Positions 7,975 through 16,475 of a stretch of 64,000 bases of DNA are shown here, piece after piece. The stretch's first letter is position 1. Every line of letters begins with the position of its first letter. The notes under the pieces were generated by a model, which was given only the letters and a program-made list of their open reading frames with translations, searched no databases and was not told the origin of the DNA. The translations under genes and the position numbers were made by a program. Source of the DNA: Eubacterium maltosivorans (GTDB lineage Bacteria; Bacillota; Clostridia; Eubacteriales; Eubacteriaceae); contig NZ_CP029487.1 of assembly GCF_002441855.2 (NCBI RefSeq), positions 3,100,001 to 3,164,000 on the forward strand, read 5' to 3'.

Positions 7975-9033
7975 CTATGGATGGCTTTTCCGAACGATGG
8001 ATAAGTAATGCCAGGCCACGCTCACCAAAGCCAGCAGTCCAAAATATCCAAACAGGGGAAAGAGGGTGGCGATGAGGTTTTTAAATCCGGCGATACTCCC
8101 GAGCGTGGCGGCGGTCATGATGGTGATCAGCAGGCCCTTTCCACGGACAGGGCCGATCCGGCGCACGCGGGTGGACACCGCGTAAAGGCAGGAAAGCCCG
8201 GAGCCGAACATGCCACAGAGCAGCAGCAGGGCATAGACAATACCCAAAACCGGATGAATGGCAGAGGCAAGGGTGAGCATGGGCAGGCTGGAGGCCTGGA
8301 CCAGCGGTAAATGCAGGGCGATGGGCACCAGCACGCACAGGGCAATGACAAACAGCAGAAGCGATCCCCAGAATATCCCCCGGGTAATTGAACGATCCGA
8401 GTCCACATGGGGCGCGATGGGCGTAAGTACAGAAATGGCCACCAGCAGGTTGTAAGAGACAAAGGTTAAAGCCGCTATAAGCCAGTTGCCAACCAGTGGA
8501 TTGCTGCCGGATACAGGTGAGGTGGTCAGTGGCGAGAGAGACAGGTTAAAAAAGGACAGAACACCCACCAAAAGACCGACCGCCACCATAAAGGGAACCA
8601 CAAAGCCAAAGGCTGAGACCATCCCCCGGGCGCCGGTCGTTCCTGCCGCGGCCAGCAGAAGCCCCATGAAAACACTGCCTGCAAAGGCCGGAAAGCCCCA
8701 GAGTTGTTCAAGAAGCGCGCCGGCGCCGGCCACCACGACCATGACCACCGTGAACATAAAAAGCAGGGTAAAACCGCCGAAGATCAGGCGCAGAACCGGA
8801 TGATAACCCCGGACCACCAGCTTTTCAAAATCCCGGATGCCCGTGCGGTGGGAAATGCGCATAATCATACAGCCAAAAATAAAAAAAACAAACACCGCCA
8901 CCGCCATACCTGCAATGCCATATCCGCCGAACACGCCGAAAAACTGGTAGATCTCCTGGCCAGAGACAAAGCTTGCCCCCAGGTAGATACCGATAAAGGT
9001 CATCATGACCTGCCGCATGGTGATTTTTTTCAT
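7975..9033 (-). CDS. YkvI-like integral membrane permease
   Basis: A 352-residue protein with about ten hydrophobic helices. It begins with TMRQVMMTFIGIYLGASFVSGQEIYQFF, where the unwound GA.F.SGQE segment in helix 1 is the usual substrate and ion region of LeuT-fold transporters of the YkvI group. Bacterial YkvI-like proteins are distantly related to amino-acid permeases, but no substrate is established. Start at 9033 follows AAGGGGGAAGG. It is a lone gene, and its short 5' region (9034-9099) faces the terminator of tpiA. Confidence 0.75.
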   Translation of the reverse strand: MKKITMRQVMMTFIGIYLGASFVSGQEIYQFFGVFGGYGIAGMAVAVFVFFIFGCMIMRISHRTGIRDFEKLVVRGYHPVLRLIFGGFTLLFMFTVVMVVVAGAGALLEQLWGFPAFAGSVFMGLLLAAAGTTGARGMVSAFGFVVPFMVAVGLLVGVLSFFNLSLSPLTTSPVSGSNPLVGNWLIAALTFVSYNLLVAISVLTPIAPHVDSDRSITRGIFWGSLLLFVIALCVLVPIALHLPLVQASSLPMLTLASAIHPVLGIVYALLLLCGMFGSGLSCLYAVSTRVRRIGPVRGKGLLITIMTAATLGSIAGFKNLIATLFPLFGYFGLLALVSVAWHYLSIVRKSHP

Positions 9034-9099
9034 GGCCCTTCCCCCTTAAAGCTGATTAAGATTATATCACAAAAACGTTCCACAAGAAAAGAAACAAAC

Positions 9100-9123
9100 A
9101 AAAAAGCCCCGAAAGGCTTTTTT
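9100..9123 (-). terminator. Terminator after tpiA
   Basis: The 9-bp arms AAAAAAGCC and GGCTTTTTT surround CCGAAA. Read on the minus strand it begins three bases after the tpiA stop and ends in a T-run. Confidence 0.85.
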
Positions 9124-9125
9124 GT

Positions 9126-9899
9126 TTATGCTAAGGTTTCGTGCAAAGATTTCATGATGGCTTCGAAGGAGTCTGGCTGCCATGCGCTTCTGCCGATGAA
9201 CAGCCCGTTGACATTTTCGAAAGGGGCGTACTGCTTGGCGTTGTCAATGTTGACACTACCGCCGAACAGCAGCGGAATTTCACGTCCGGCTTCGCCGTAG
9301 AGCTCAACCGTGACATCCCGCAAATGGTTGTGAATGTCGTTCACCAAAGGTGCTTCAGCGGGAATCCCGTTAACGCCGATGGCCCAGACAGGCTCATAGG
9401 CCACCCAGAATTTGCCGATGGCCTCTGCAGGCACATCATGCAGGGCAATTTTGAGCTGGCGGGCCAGCACTTCTTTAGACACACCGTATTTTTTGTCCTG
9501 CATGCTGTCGCCGATGCAGACAAGCGGCGTAAAACCGTGCTTTAAGGCTGCAAGGGTTTTGAGGTTAACGGTGTAGTCGGTCTCGTTAAAGTACTGGCGG
9601 CGTTCGCTGTGGCCGATTTCCAGGATGTCCACGCCGATTTCCTTTAGCTGTGTGGGGGAAATCTCCCCGGTAAACTGTCCGGCGTCCTCATAATGCACGT
9701 TTTGGGCGCCCAGTTTTAAAGCGGATTTTTTAGAGTCGATGAGCTCACGGATTTTCCAAAGCTGAACATAGGGCGGAATGATGAAAAATTCAAATTCCGG
9801 GTAGTTTGGAATAATGTCCGTCAGCGCCTCCGTGTAAGACAGCCCCTCAGCGGTTGTCTTATTCATTTTCCAGTTTGTTCCTAAAAACATCTTTTTCAT
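9126..9899 (-). CDS. tpiA: Triose-phosphate isomerase
   Basis: A 257-residue TIM barrel. Active-site blocks are all present: GTNWKMNKT (Asn and Lys), EIGHSERR (His), AYEPVWAIG (Glu) and LLFGGSVN. It interconverts dihydroxyacetone phosphate and glyceraldehyde 3-phosphate. It is placed with rpiB (13 bp gap) and next to a dihydroxyacetone kinase locus rather than with glycolytic genes. It may therefore be a dedicated copy that handles DhaK products, or a tetrose-phosphate isomerase like EryH; sequence does not decide this. Confidence 0.9.
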   Translation of the reverse strand: MKKMFLGTNWKMNKTTAEGLSYTEALTDIIPNYPEFEFFIIPPYVQLWKIRELIDSKKSALKLGAQNVHYEDAGQFTGEISPTQLKEIGVDILEIGHSERRQYFNETDYTVNLKTLAALKHGFTPLVCIGDSMQDKKYGVSKEVLARQLKIALHDVPAEAIGKFWVAYEPVWAIGVNGIPAEAPLVNDIHNHLRDVTVELYGEAGREIPLLFGGSVNIDNAKQYAPFENVNGLFIGRSAWQPDSFEAIMKSLHETLA

Positions 9900-9912
9900 G
9901 ATGGAACCTGGA

Positions 9913-10362
9913 TTATTTCATGTAAGTTTTTTCGAGCTCGCGCATGCGTTCTACTTTTTTGGTAGAACCGCCGCCGGCAAATTCACTCTTCAGGTAAGCG
10001 TCAACGATCATTTTGCCAAGTTCAACCCCAATGCAGCGTGCGCCCATGGTGATAATGTTGGCGTCGTTAGATTTTGCCAGACGTTCTGCGGCAAAGGTAT
10101 CGTGGCAGGTGCCTGCGAAAGCGCCTGGTACCTTGTTCGCCATCATGGCAACGCCAAGGCCGGTACCGCAGATGATGATTCCTCTGTCATAGGTTTTGTC
10201 CGCTACCTTTTCAGCCAGATTAAAAGCAATGTCCGGGTAATCGCAGTCATGGTCAGCAGAATATTTTAAGTCCGTAATGTCGTAACCTTCGCTTTTTAAA
10301 TGTTCGTAGATCGCATCCTTGAAATCAAAAGCAGCATCATCACAATCAATTGCAATTCTCAT
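9913..10362 (-). CDS. rpiB: Ribose-5-phosphate isomerase B / tetrose-4-phosphate isomerase-like
   Basis: A 149-residue LacAB/RpiB family sugar-phosphate isomerase. MRIAIDCDDAAFDFK at the N-terminus, DIAFNLAEKVAD, the GIIICGTGLG active-site loop (Cys) and ANIITMGARCIG are characteristic. The family isomerises ribose 5-phosphate or other aldose phosphates. It forms a two-gene unit with tpiA and has an AGGAGG site. With kinases of the DhaK type next door, a tetrose (erythrulose) route like DerI/EryI is a reasonable alternative to a pentose role. Confidence 0.88.
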   Translation of the reverse strand: MRIAIDCDDAAFDFKDAIYEHLKSEGYDITDLKYSADHDCDYPDIAFNLAEKVADKTYDRGIIICGTGLGVAMMANKVPGAFAGTCHDTFAAERLAKSNDANIITMGARCIGVELGKMIVDAYLKSEFAGGGSTKKVERMRELEKTYMK

Positions 10363-10526
10363 TTGTAAATCCTCCTGGAATTTTATTAGTTTCTTTAAGT
10401 CTATTATGCCATATTTTTAATTATTTGCATAGCAGAAATTAATTTCCGAGTAAAATGTAAAGTTTTATTAAGGTTACAGGAACACGACAAAATAAACACT
10501 GGAAAAAAGCATAAAAACAGGATAGA

Positions 10527-12575
10527 ATGAATGCAATTGAAAAAGAAGGAGGGCGCAGCTTGCGAACAAAAAAAAACGTGACCATCGGCTACGAGAAGGG
10601 AATTCATACCCGGGTGGCCGCGATGGTGGTTCAGAAGACAACAGAGCTTGAGGAGCGTTTTGGATGCCGCCTGTACATTAAGCGGGTGGACCGTGCCCTG
10701 ATCGTTCCCTGCAATTCCGTACTGCCGCTGGTGGGGATGAAGTTAAAGAAGGGCGAACAGATCCAGATCTTTGGCGACGGCACGGGGAGTGAGCAGGCTG
10801 TGACCGCCCTGGCCGAGTTTATGGACGGCGCCGGTGTGGTGGATCAGGATGAGGTTGACAACATCATCCAGAAAAATACCCTGACCAGTGAAAAGATTTT
10901 TGAGAGCATCCACAACGGCCTCATTGTCATGGACGGCGCAGGGCGCATCACCATTTTCAACGCTGCCGCTGAGGCCATGACCGGTATCGACGCCGCTGAG
11001 GCCATCGGCCGCCTGGTGGACGACCTGATCCCCGGCTTCGGCGCAGCGGAAGTGATTGCGACTGGCAGGGAAAAGCTGGGGGTAAAGGAGGCCGTGGGCG
11101 GCAACTGGGTCATTAGCGACAAAAGCCCGGTGGTGGTGGAAAACTGCAATGTGGGCGCTGTGGCCGTGCTTCAGGACATCACCCAGATCGAGGCGTTATC
11201 CTGGGAGCTGAGCAGTGTAAAAGAGCTGGAGGGTAAGCTTATCAGCATTCTGGAGGCTGTGTACGATGGCATCTGCCTGGTAGACAAGGACCATCGGATC
11301 ACCTATGCCAACGATGCTTTTACGGGTATTTTGAAAAAGCGGGTGTCCGAGCTCACTGAACAGAGCATCAGCATTTTGTTCCCTGGGGAAAAAATCCCCA
11401 ATGGTTTTTTTAACGGACAGAGCGGTACGGTCATCACCAACGCCGATGGGCGGGAATTCATGCTGGACGTGCGCCCGATCGCAGTGGATGGTGCGGTCAG
11501 CGGCAACGCCATCGTGGCCCGTGAACTGACTGAGATCACCAAGCTGGCCGCCAAGGTAGAGGAGCTTTCCGCCAAGACGGTCATGCTCGAAAAGGAACTG
11601 GAAAAGCGGGAGGACATCGGCGCCTCCTTTGAGAAAATCATCGGCAAGAGCGGCGTACTTTTAGAGGCGCTGTCTCTGGCCTCCAAGGCATCCAAAACCG
11701 ACGCCACAGTGCTCATCCGCGGCGAGAGCGGTACCGGCAAGGAACTGGTGGCCAAGGCCATTCATAACGCCAGCACCCGGAAAGACGCAGCCTTTGTGAG
11801 TATGAACTGTGCGGCCATCCCGGCTGACCTTCTGGAGGCCGAACTTTTCGGCTATGAGAAGGGTGCCTTTACGGGAGCGGTGCGCATGAAACCGGGTAAA
11901 TTTGAGCTGGCCGACGGCGGCACCATTTTCCTGGACGAGATTGGAGATATGGACCGCGCCATGCAGGCCAAGCTGCTGCGGGTGCTGCAGGAGCAGGAGG
12001 TTGAGCGGGTCGGCGGACTTGCGCCTGTCAAGATCAATGTGCGGGTCATCGCAGCCACCAACGCGCCCCTTGAGAAATTAATGGAAAATAACAGCTTCCG
12101 CAAGGATTTATACTACCGTTTGAACGTTATTTCAGTCATTTTACCGCCTTTACGCCAAAGAAAAGGCGATATTCCCTTGCTTGTGGAAGCATTTATTGAT
12201 AAAATATGTATGCGATACCAATTACCGCCGAGGCACATCACAAAGCCTGCGCTTCAGTGCCTGGAGGACTATGTCTTTCCTGGGAACGTCCGTGAGCTGG
12301 AGAACATCATCGAGCGGGGGGTTACCCTGAGCGCCGGTGAGTGGATCGGCGTGGACGATCTGCCGTCCTACGTCCGAGCGATTGGGGAAAATATCCCCGG
12401 ATTTTCGGGTGTGCCGGATGAAAACGGGGAAAAAATACCCACCTTTGCGGAAATGGAGCGGGACCTCATCGCTTCTGCCCTGTCTAAATATAAAAGTTTC
12501 AGAAAAGCTGGGGAGGCCCTTGGCCTTGACCACAAGACGGTTTCAGCCAAAGCTAAGAAATATGGGTTAACATAA
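10527..12575 (+). CDS. Sigma-54-dependent activator of the dha operon, HPr-PAS-PAS-AAA-Fis
   Basis: A 682-residue enhancer-binding protein. Residues ~15-100 resemble HPr, with GIHTRVAAMV placing a His where HPr carries its phosphorylated His. Two PAS domains follow (~115-215 and ~240-345). The AAA+ domain (~365-600) has GESGTGKE (Walker A) and GAFTGA, the loop that contacts sigma-54. A Fis-type helix-turn-helix ends the protein. A TTG at 10560, preceded by GAAGGAGGG, is an equally good start and would make it 671 residues. It lies directly upstream of a sigma-54 promoter and dhaM-K-L, and is the evident regulator. An HPr-like input suggests PTS control. Confidence 0.88.
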   Translation: MNAIEKEGGRSLRTKKNVTIGYEKGIHTRVAAMVVQKTTELEERFGCRLYIKRVDRALIVPCNSVLPLVGMKLKKGEQIQIFGDGTGSEQAVTALAEFMDGAGVVDQDEVDNIIQKNTLTSEKIFESIHNGLIVMDGAGRITIFNAAAEAMTGIDAAEAIGRLVDDLIPGFGAAEVIATGREKLGVKEAVGGNWVISDKSPVVVENCNVGAVAVLQDITQIEALSWELSSVKELEGKLISILEAVYDGICLVDKDHRITYANDAFTGILKKRVSELTEQSISILFPGEKIPNGFFNGQSGTVITNADGREFMLDVRPIAVDGAVSGNAIVARELTEITKLAAKVEELSAKTVMLEKELEKREDIGASFEKIIGKSGVLLEALSLASKASKTDATVLIRGESGTGKELVAKAIHNASTRKDAAFVSMNCAAIPADLLEAELFGYEKGAFTGAVRMKPGKFELADGGTIFLDEIGDMDRAMQAKLLRVLQEQEVERVGGLAPVKINVRVIAATNAPLEKLMENNSFRKDLYYRLNVISVILPPLRQRKGDIPLLVEAFIDKICMRYQLPPRHITKPALQCLEDYVFPGNVRELENIIERGVTLSAGEWIGVDDLPSYVRAIGENIPGFSGVPDENGEKIPTFAEMERDLIASALSKYKSFRKAGEALGLDHKTVSAKAKKYGLT

Positions 12576-12597
12576 AAACAGACCCGGTCTTAAGTTT

Positions 12598-12613
12598 TGG
12601 CACGCATCTTGCG
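12598..12613 (+). promoter_or_regulatory. Sigma-54 (-24/-12) promoter of dhaMKL
   Basis: TGGCAC, five bases, then TTGCG is a near-perfect sigma-54 consensus. It lies 22 bp after the activator stop codon and 89 bp before dhaM, and matches the sigma-54 contact motif of the upstream activator. Confidence 0.9.
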
Positions 12614-12701
12614 TTATATAATCAGCGTGCCCATTTGGCAGTGTTCAACGGGCATAAAAGAAGCTTCACGGCGAAGTGAATCAAATTTTAGGAGGATATT
12701 T

Positions 12702-13100
12702 ATGGCAGGTACAGGTGTTGTAATCGTTTCTCACAGCGCAAAGCTGGCAGAAGGTTTGGCAGAAATTGTCGAAGAAATGAATGATGGTAGTGTAAAGGTA
12801 ATCGCGGCAGGCGGCGCTGACGGCGGAAGAATCGGAACCAGCGCGATTAAGATTCAGGACGCCATCGAGTCCCTGGAGGACTGTAAGAACATTTTGATTT
12901 ACGCCGATATGGGCAGCTCGATCATCAGTGCGGAAACCGCCATCGATATGCTCGAGGACGACCTGCAGGAAAGAGTCCATATGGTGGACTGCCCCATCGT
13001 GGAAGGCGCTTTCGCCGGTGTGGTGCAGGCGACCATCACCGACGACCCGGAAGAAATCATGAATGTGTCCAAATCAGCTAAAGAGCTGTGTAAATGTTAA
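12702..13100 (+). CDS. dhaM: Dihydroxyacetone kinase phosphotransfer subunit DhaM (EIIA domain only)
   Basis: A 132-residue PTS EIIA protein of the mannose class. VVIVSHSAKLAEG carries the phospho-accepting His at residue 10; GGADGGRIGTS and YADMGSSI are family blocks. It relays phosphate from HPr to the ADP bound to DhaL. Unlike Escherichia coli DhaM it has no attached HPr or Enzyme I-like domain, so it needs general PTS proteins. The ATG at 12702 is chosen because AGGAGG lies 6 nt upstream; the frame is open back to 12597, but that would run through the promoter. Confidence 0.92.
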   Translation: MAGTGVVIVSHSAKLAEGLAEIVEEMNDGSVKVIAAGGADGGRIGTSAIKIQDAIESLEDCKNILIYADMGSSIISAETAIDMLEDDLQERVHMVDCPIVEGAFAGVVQATITDDPEEIMNVSKSAKELCKC

Positions 13101-13119
13101 TAACGGGAGTCACCCGTTA
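13101..13119 (+). other. Intercistronic stem-loop dhaM/dhaK
   Basis: TAACGGG and CCCGTTA enclose AGTCA, starting directly after the dhaM stop and 30 bp before dhaK. It has no T-run, so it more likely affects mRNA stability or processing than termination. Confidence 0.6.
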
Positions 13120-13148
13120 AAATAAAGAATTTCAGGAGGAAATTTATC

Positions 13149-14165
13149 ATGACAATGAAACGTTTGATCAACGATCCCTACGACGTAGTGGAAGAAATGG
13201 TGGAAGGATATGTCAAAGCGCATGACCGCTATGTAAAAATGTGTGACCTTGAAGAAGCGCAGGGCCGTGTCGTTGTGGCAAAAGATGCTGGAACAAAAGA
13301 CAAAGTTGGTGTTGTTATTGGTGGTGGCTCCGGTCATGAACCGCTGTTCATCGGTTATGTCGGTGAAAACTTTGCGGATGGCGTTGTAATTGGTAATATC
13401 AATACTTCTCCTTCTCCAGACCCATGCTACGCAGCCGCTAAAGCTGTTGACAATGGCAAGGGCGTTATCTATTTATACGGTAACTACGCAGGCGACGTGA
13501 TGAACTTTGACATGGGCGCAGAAAAAGCCGATGAAGAAGACGATATCCGTGTTGAAACTGTTCTGGTAACAGACGATGTTGTTTCCTCAGAAAATATCCC
13601 TGACCGCCGCGGTATTGCAGGCGACTTCTTCGTATTCAAGGCTGCTGGCGCAAAAGCTGCCATGGGCGCAGATCTGGACGCTGTTGTCGCCGCCGCTTCA
13701 AAATGTAATGACAATACCCGCAGCATGGGCGTTGCCATGTCTTCCGCTACCTTACCATCTAAAGGCGGCCCGATCTTTGACATGGAAGACGGCGATATGG
13801 AAATCGGTATGGGTATCCACGGCGAACCTGGTGTCAGAAGAGGCAAGATCGAACCGGCTGACGCGGTAATCGACGAAATCATGGACCCAATCCTGAAAGA
13901 CCTGCCATACGAATCTGGCGATGAAGTTTATGTACTGGTAAACAGCTTAGGCGCTACTCCGATTCTTGACTTACACATCTGCTACAGACGTGTTGCGCAG
14001 ATCCTGGAAGAAAAGGGCATTAAGGTTCACAGAGCTTTAGTTGGTCCTTTTGCCTGTTCCATGGATATGGCCGGGATGTCCGTTACCTTATGTAAACTGG
14101 ATGACGAACTGAAAGAATTATTAGACTACCCATGTGATACACCTTACTTCACACAGGTAAAATAA
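13149..14165 (+). CDS. dhaK: Dihydroxyacetone kinase subunit DhaK
   Basis: A 338-residue substrate-binding subunit. VVIGGGSGHEPLFIGYVG binds the substrate phosphate side, and IGMGIHGEPGV carries the His that forms a hemiaminal with the carbonyl carbon of dihydroxyacetone. Together with DhaL and DhaM it makes dihydroxyacetone phosphate at the expense of phosphoenolpyruvate; relatives phosphorylate erythrulose. The start has AGGAGG. Its codons are richer in GTT/GCT/GGT than the neighbouring regulator's, which fits high expression after induction. Confidence 0.92.
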   Translation: MTMKRLINDPYDVVEEMVEGYVKAHDRYVKMCDLEEAQGRVVVAKDAGTKDKVGVVIGGGSGHEPLFIGYVGENFADGVVIGNINTSPSPDPCYAAAKAVDNGKGVIYLYGNYAGDVMNFDMGAEKADEEDDIRVETVLVTDDVVSSENIPDRRGIAGDFFVFKAAGAKAAMGADLDAVVAAASKCNDNTRSMGVAMSSATLPSKGGPIFDMEDGDMEIGMGIHGEPGVRRGKIEPADAVIDEIMDPILKDLPYESGDEVYVLVNSLGATPILDLHICYRRVAQILEEKGIKVHRALVGPFACSMDMAGMSVTLCKLDDELKELLDYPCDTPYFTQVK

Positions 14166-14256
14166 TTAAGACGTTAACGAAATTAAGAGAGAATAAACTA
14201 TAACTGTGTCTCGGGCCCTTAGCGGGGTCCGGGATTCTTTACTTCACAAAGTACGT

Positions 14257-14286
14257 CCTGTCCTATGTCCCTATCGATAGGACAGG
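14257..14286 (+). other. Intercistronic stem-loop dhaK/dhaL
   Basis: CCTGTCCTAT and ATAGGACAGG form a perfect 10-bp stem with a 10-nt loop. A second weaker stem (CGGGCCC with GGGTCCG) lies just upstream at about 14213-14231. The 159-bp gap is long for a dha operon, so the structures may set the DhaK:DhaL ratio. Confidence 0.6.
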
Positions 14287-14324
14287 GCGCATTTGGTGAA
14301 ATAAGAACAAAAGGAGACCAAAAA

Positions 14325-14972
14325 ATGAGCGAATATGTTTTAGATAAACAGTACTTTGTAGATGTTGTCAAAGATCTCATCAAGCTGGCAGAAGACCGTA
14401 AGGACTATTTTACAGAGCTGGACTCTGCCATCGGCGACGGCGACCACGGTATGAACCTGTCCATCGGCTTCAGAGAAGTGGATAAAAACCTGGACGAATG
14501 GCAGAAGGAAAGTGTTAACGGCTTTTATAAAAAAGTTGGTACCGCGTTACTTGACAAGGTTGGTGGTTCCTCCGGACCGTTATACGGCAGCTTTTTTATG
14601 AAATTTGGCCTGCCGGTCAAGACAAAGGGCCCGGACGACGGCGTTACCTTTGACGAATTCATCGAAATGATGGAAACCGGCGTCAACATCATTAAAAAGC
14701 GTGGCAAATCGACCACCGGTGAAAAAACAATGCTGGATACTTTAGTACCAGCGGTTGAAACTTTAAAATCCGCCTATGAAGGTGGTGCAGCTCCGAAAGA
14801 AGCCATGGCGAAAGCAGTAGAAGCCGGCAAAGACGGCCTTGAATCGACCCGCAACATTGTTGCGACCAAAGGCAGAGCCATGCGTCTTGGTGAACGTGCC
14901 ATCGGCCATCTGGACCCGGGTGCTGCATCCTCCGCAGAAATTCTGGAAGTATTCTACAATCATATGCCGTAA
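14325..14972 (+). CDS. dhaL: Dihydroxyacetone kinase ADP-binding subunit DhaL
   Basis: A 215-residue all-helical subunit. ELDSAIGDGDHGMNLSIGF supplies the Asp residues that hold the two magnesium ions and the ADP; GGSSGPLYGSFF and the later TKGRAMRLGERAIGHLDPGA block are also typical. It transfers phosphate from DhaM to the substrate on DhaK. The ATG at 14325 is chosen on the basis of AAGGAG 9 nt upstream; the in-frame extension to 14265 would overlap the stem-loop. It is the last gene of dhaMKL. Confidence 0.92.
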   Translation: MSEYVLDKQYFVDVVKDLIKLAEDRKDYFTELDSAIGDGDHGMNLSIGFREVDKNLDEWQKESVNGFYKKVGTALLDKVGGSSGPLYGSFFMKFGLPVKTKGPDDGVTFDEFIEMMETGVNIIKKRGKSTTGEKTMLDTLVPAVETLKSAYEGGAAPKEAMAKAVEAGKDGLESTRNIVATKGRAMRLGERAIGHLDPGAASSAEILEVFYNHMP

Positions 14973-14988
14973 GAGAACAAAAAGGCAG

Positions 14989-15025
14989 ACAGGTGCGTCG
15001 CGAAACAGGACGCACCTGTTTTTTT
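14989..15025 (+). terminator. Terminator of dhaMKL
   Basis: ACAGGTGCGTC pairs with GACGCACCTGT around a 9-nt loop, followed by seven T. Confidence 0.9.
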
Positions 15026-15066
15026 GTAATTGAAAAGGTAAAGAAAAACCAAGGAAGGGACAACAT

Positions 15067-15504
15067 ATGAAAAATACGTTTGCGATCCGCTGCCAAAAGT
15101 GCGGCTATGAAAAGGACTTTTACCTGGGCGTTGGACTGCTCCATTCCGGGGCGCCGGATTTCGATTCGGAGTATGCTGTGCTGCCAAGACTGGTCCGGGA
15201 CCCGGAGGCGCTGGCCCGCATTAAGCGTATGGTGGCAGAGGAAGGCGGAACCCTCGTCACCGATTACCGCTACGGCGTTTACCGCTGCCCGGCCTGCGGA
15301 GCTTTTTATAAACGCTTTGCCTACGCGGTGGAGAAAGCCGATGGACAGAAGATCATGCCAGAATATATTTGTGAATGCGGCGAAACGCTTGAAGCAGTGG
15401 AACCCGAGACCCTCAACCTTTCGGACTGCGTTTGCCCGGAATGTGGCGAAAAGCGGCTGCATGAAGCGGATTCAACCTTTTCACCTCTGGATAGTGAGGA
15501 TTAA
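15067..15504 (+). CDS. Hypothetical CpxCG-type zinc-ribbon protein
   Basis: A 145-residue protein of no recognised family. It contains four Cys pairs: CQKCGYEKDF at the N-terminus, CPACGAFYKRF in the middle, and CECGETLE and CPECGEK near the C-terminus, enough for two zinc ribbons. No signal peptide or membrane helix. The start follows AAGGAAGG. It sits between the dha terminator and the amino-acid transporter; there is no sign that it is linked to either. Role unknown. Confidence 0.7.
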   Translation: MKNTFAIRCQKCGYEKDFYLGVGLLHSGAPDFDSEYAVLPRLVRDPEALARIKRMVAEEGGTLVTDYRYGVYRCPACGAFYKRFAYAVEKADGQKIMPEYICECGETLEAVEPETLNLSDCVCPECGEKRLHEADSTFSPLDSED

Positions 15505-15652
15505 TTATGAGGAAAAGGCACTCTAAGGCTAATGGACAATAAATAAGTACAACAAATAAATAATAAAAAAATATGCATTTTATAGTAGCATTTTACTGTA
15601 ATGAAGTGTATAATACAGGTATATGAATACTGTCATTTTAAAGGAGAGAGAA

Positions 15653-16468
15653 ATGAAAAAGAAAAGTATGATGACCTTACTCATCGTTGCGCTTCTGTCC
15701 CTGGCCATGCTGTCAGGCTGCAGCAGCAGCGGTGGAAACGACAACCAGGCAGCAGGAAACAGCGCCAATGACGACAAAACCTTTGTGGTTGGTCTGGACG
15801 ATTCCTTTCCGCCAATGGGCTTCCGAGACGATCAGAACAACATCGTCGGCTTTGATGTGGATTTAGCTACCGAAGCCGCCAAACGCATGGGTATGGAACC
15901 TAAGATGCAGGTCGTCAACTGGGATACCAAAGAGCTTGAGTTGGACAGCGGCAACATCGACGCGATCTGGAACGGCCTGTCCGTCACACCAGAGCGCCAG
16001 GAAGCCATGCTCATGACCAAGCCGTACCTGAAAAACGATCAGGTAATCGTGGTTAAGAAGGATTCCGGCATCGCTAAAAAAGCAGACCTTGAAGGCAAGA
16101 ACGTCGGCCTCCAGAAGGGCTCCACCGCCTATGACGCCTTTGAAGCGGACGATATCCACACCAAGGTTGCGGGAATGAATGAATACCCCGAAAATGTATC
16201 CGCCCTTCAGGATTTAGGCATTGGCCGTATCGACGCCGTCATTGTCGACTCTGTGGTCGCGCGCTACTACATCTCAAGTGAAAATGCAGATTATGTGATC
16301 CTGGACGAAAGCCTGTCACCAGAAACCTATGCGGTTGGTGTCAAGAAAGGCAATACTGAATTACAGGAAAAAATTCAGAAAGCCATCGACGACATGGTCG
16401 CTGACGGTACTGCCGCTGAAATTTCCAAGAAATGGTTCGGCGAAGACATTTTCTATACAGGAAATTAA
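15653..16468 (+). CDS. Amino-acid ABC transporter substrate-binding lipoprotein
   Basis: A 271-residue family 3 solute-binding protein. The lipobox LSGC lies near residue 23 after a hydrophobic signal, with a Ser/Gly/Asn-rich linker. FVVGLDDSFPPMGFRD and NNIVGFDVDLATEAAKRMG are the standard start of polar amino-acid binders, and IWNGLSVTPERQEAM and LGIGRIDAVIVDS follow. It is lipid-anchored outside the membrane. The start at 15653 follows AAAGGAGAG. It belongs with the permease and ATPase downstream although 199 bp of inserted repeat DNA separate them. Confidence 0.9.
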   Translation: MKKKSMMTLLIVALLSLAMLSGCSSSGGNDNQAAGNSANDDKTFVVGLDDSFPPMGFRDDQNNIVGFDVDLATEAAKRMGMEPKMQVVNWDTKELELDSGNIDAIWNGLSVTPERQEAMLMTKPYLKNDQVIVVKKDSGIAKKADLEGKNVGLQKGSTAYDAFEADDIHTKVAGMNEYPENVSALQDLGIGRIDAVIVDSVVARYYISSENADYVILDESLSPETYAVGVKKGNTELQEKIQKAIDDMVADGTAAEISKKWFGEDIFYTGN

Positions 16469-16475
16469 ATGATTT

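Noticed and set aside
12597-12701. Longer N-terminus for dhaM
   Set aside because: The extension would translate the -24/-12 promoter and lacks a ribosome site; AGGAGG precedes the ATG at 12702.
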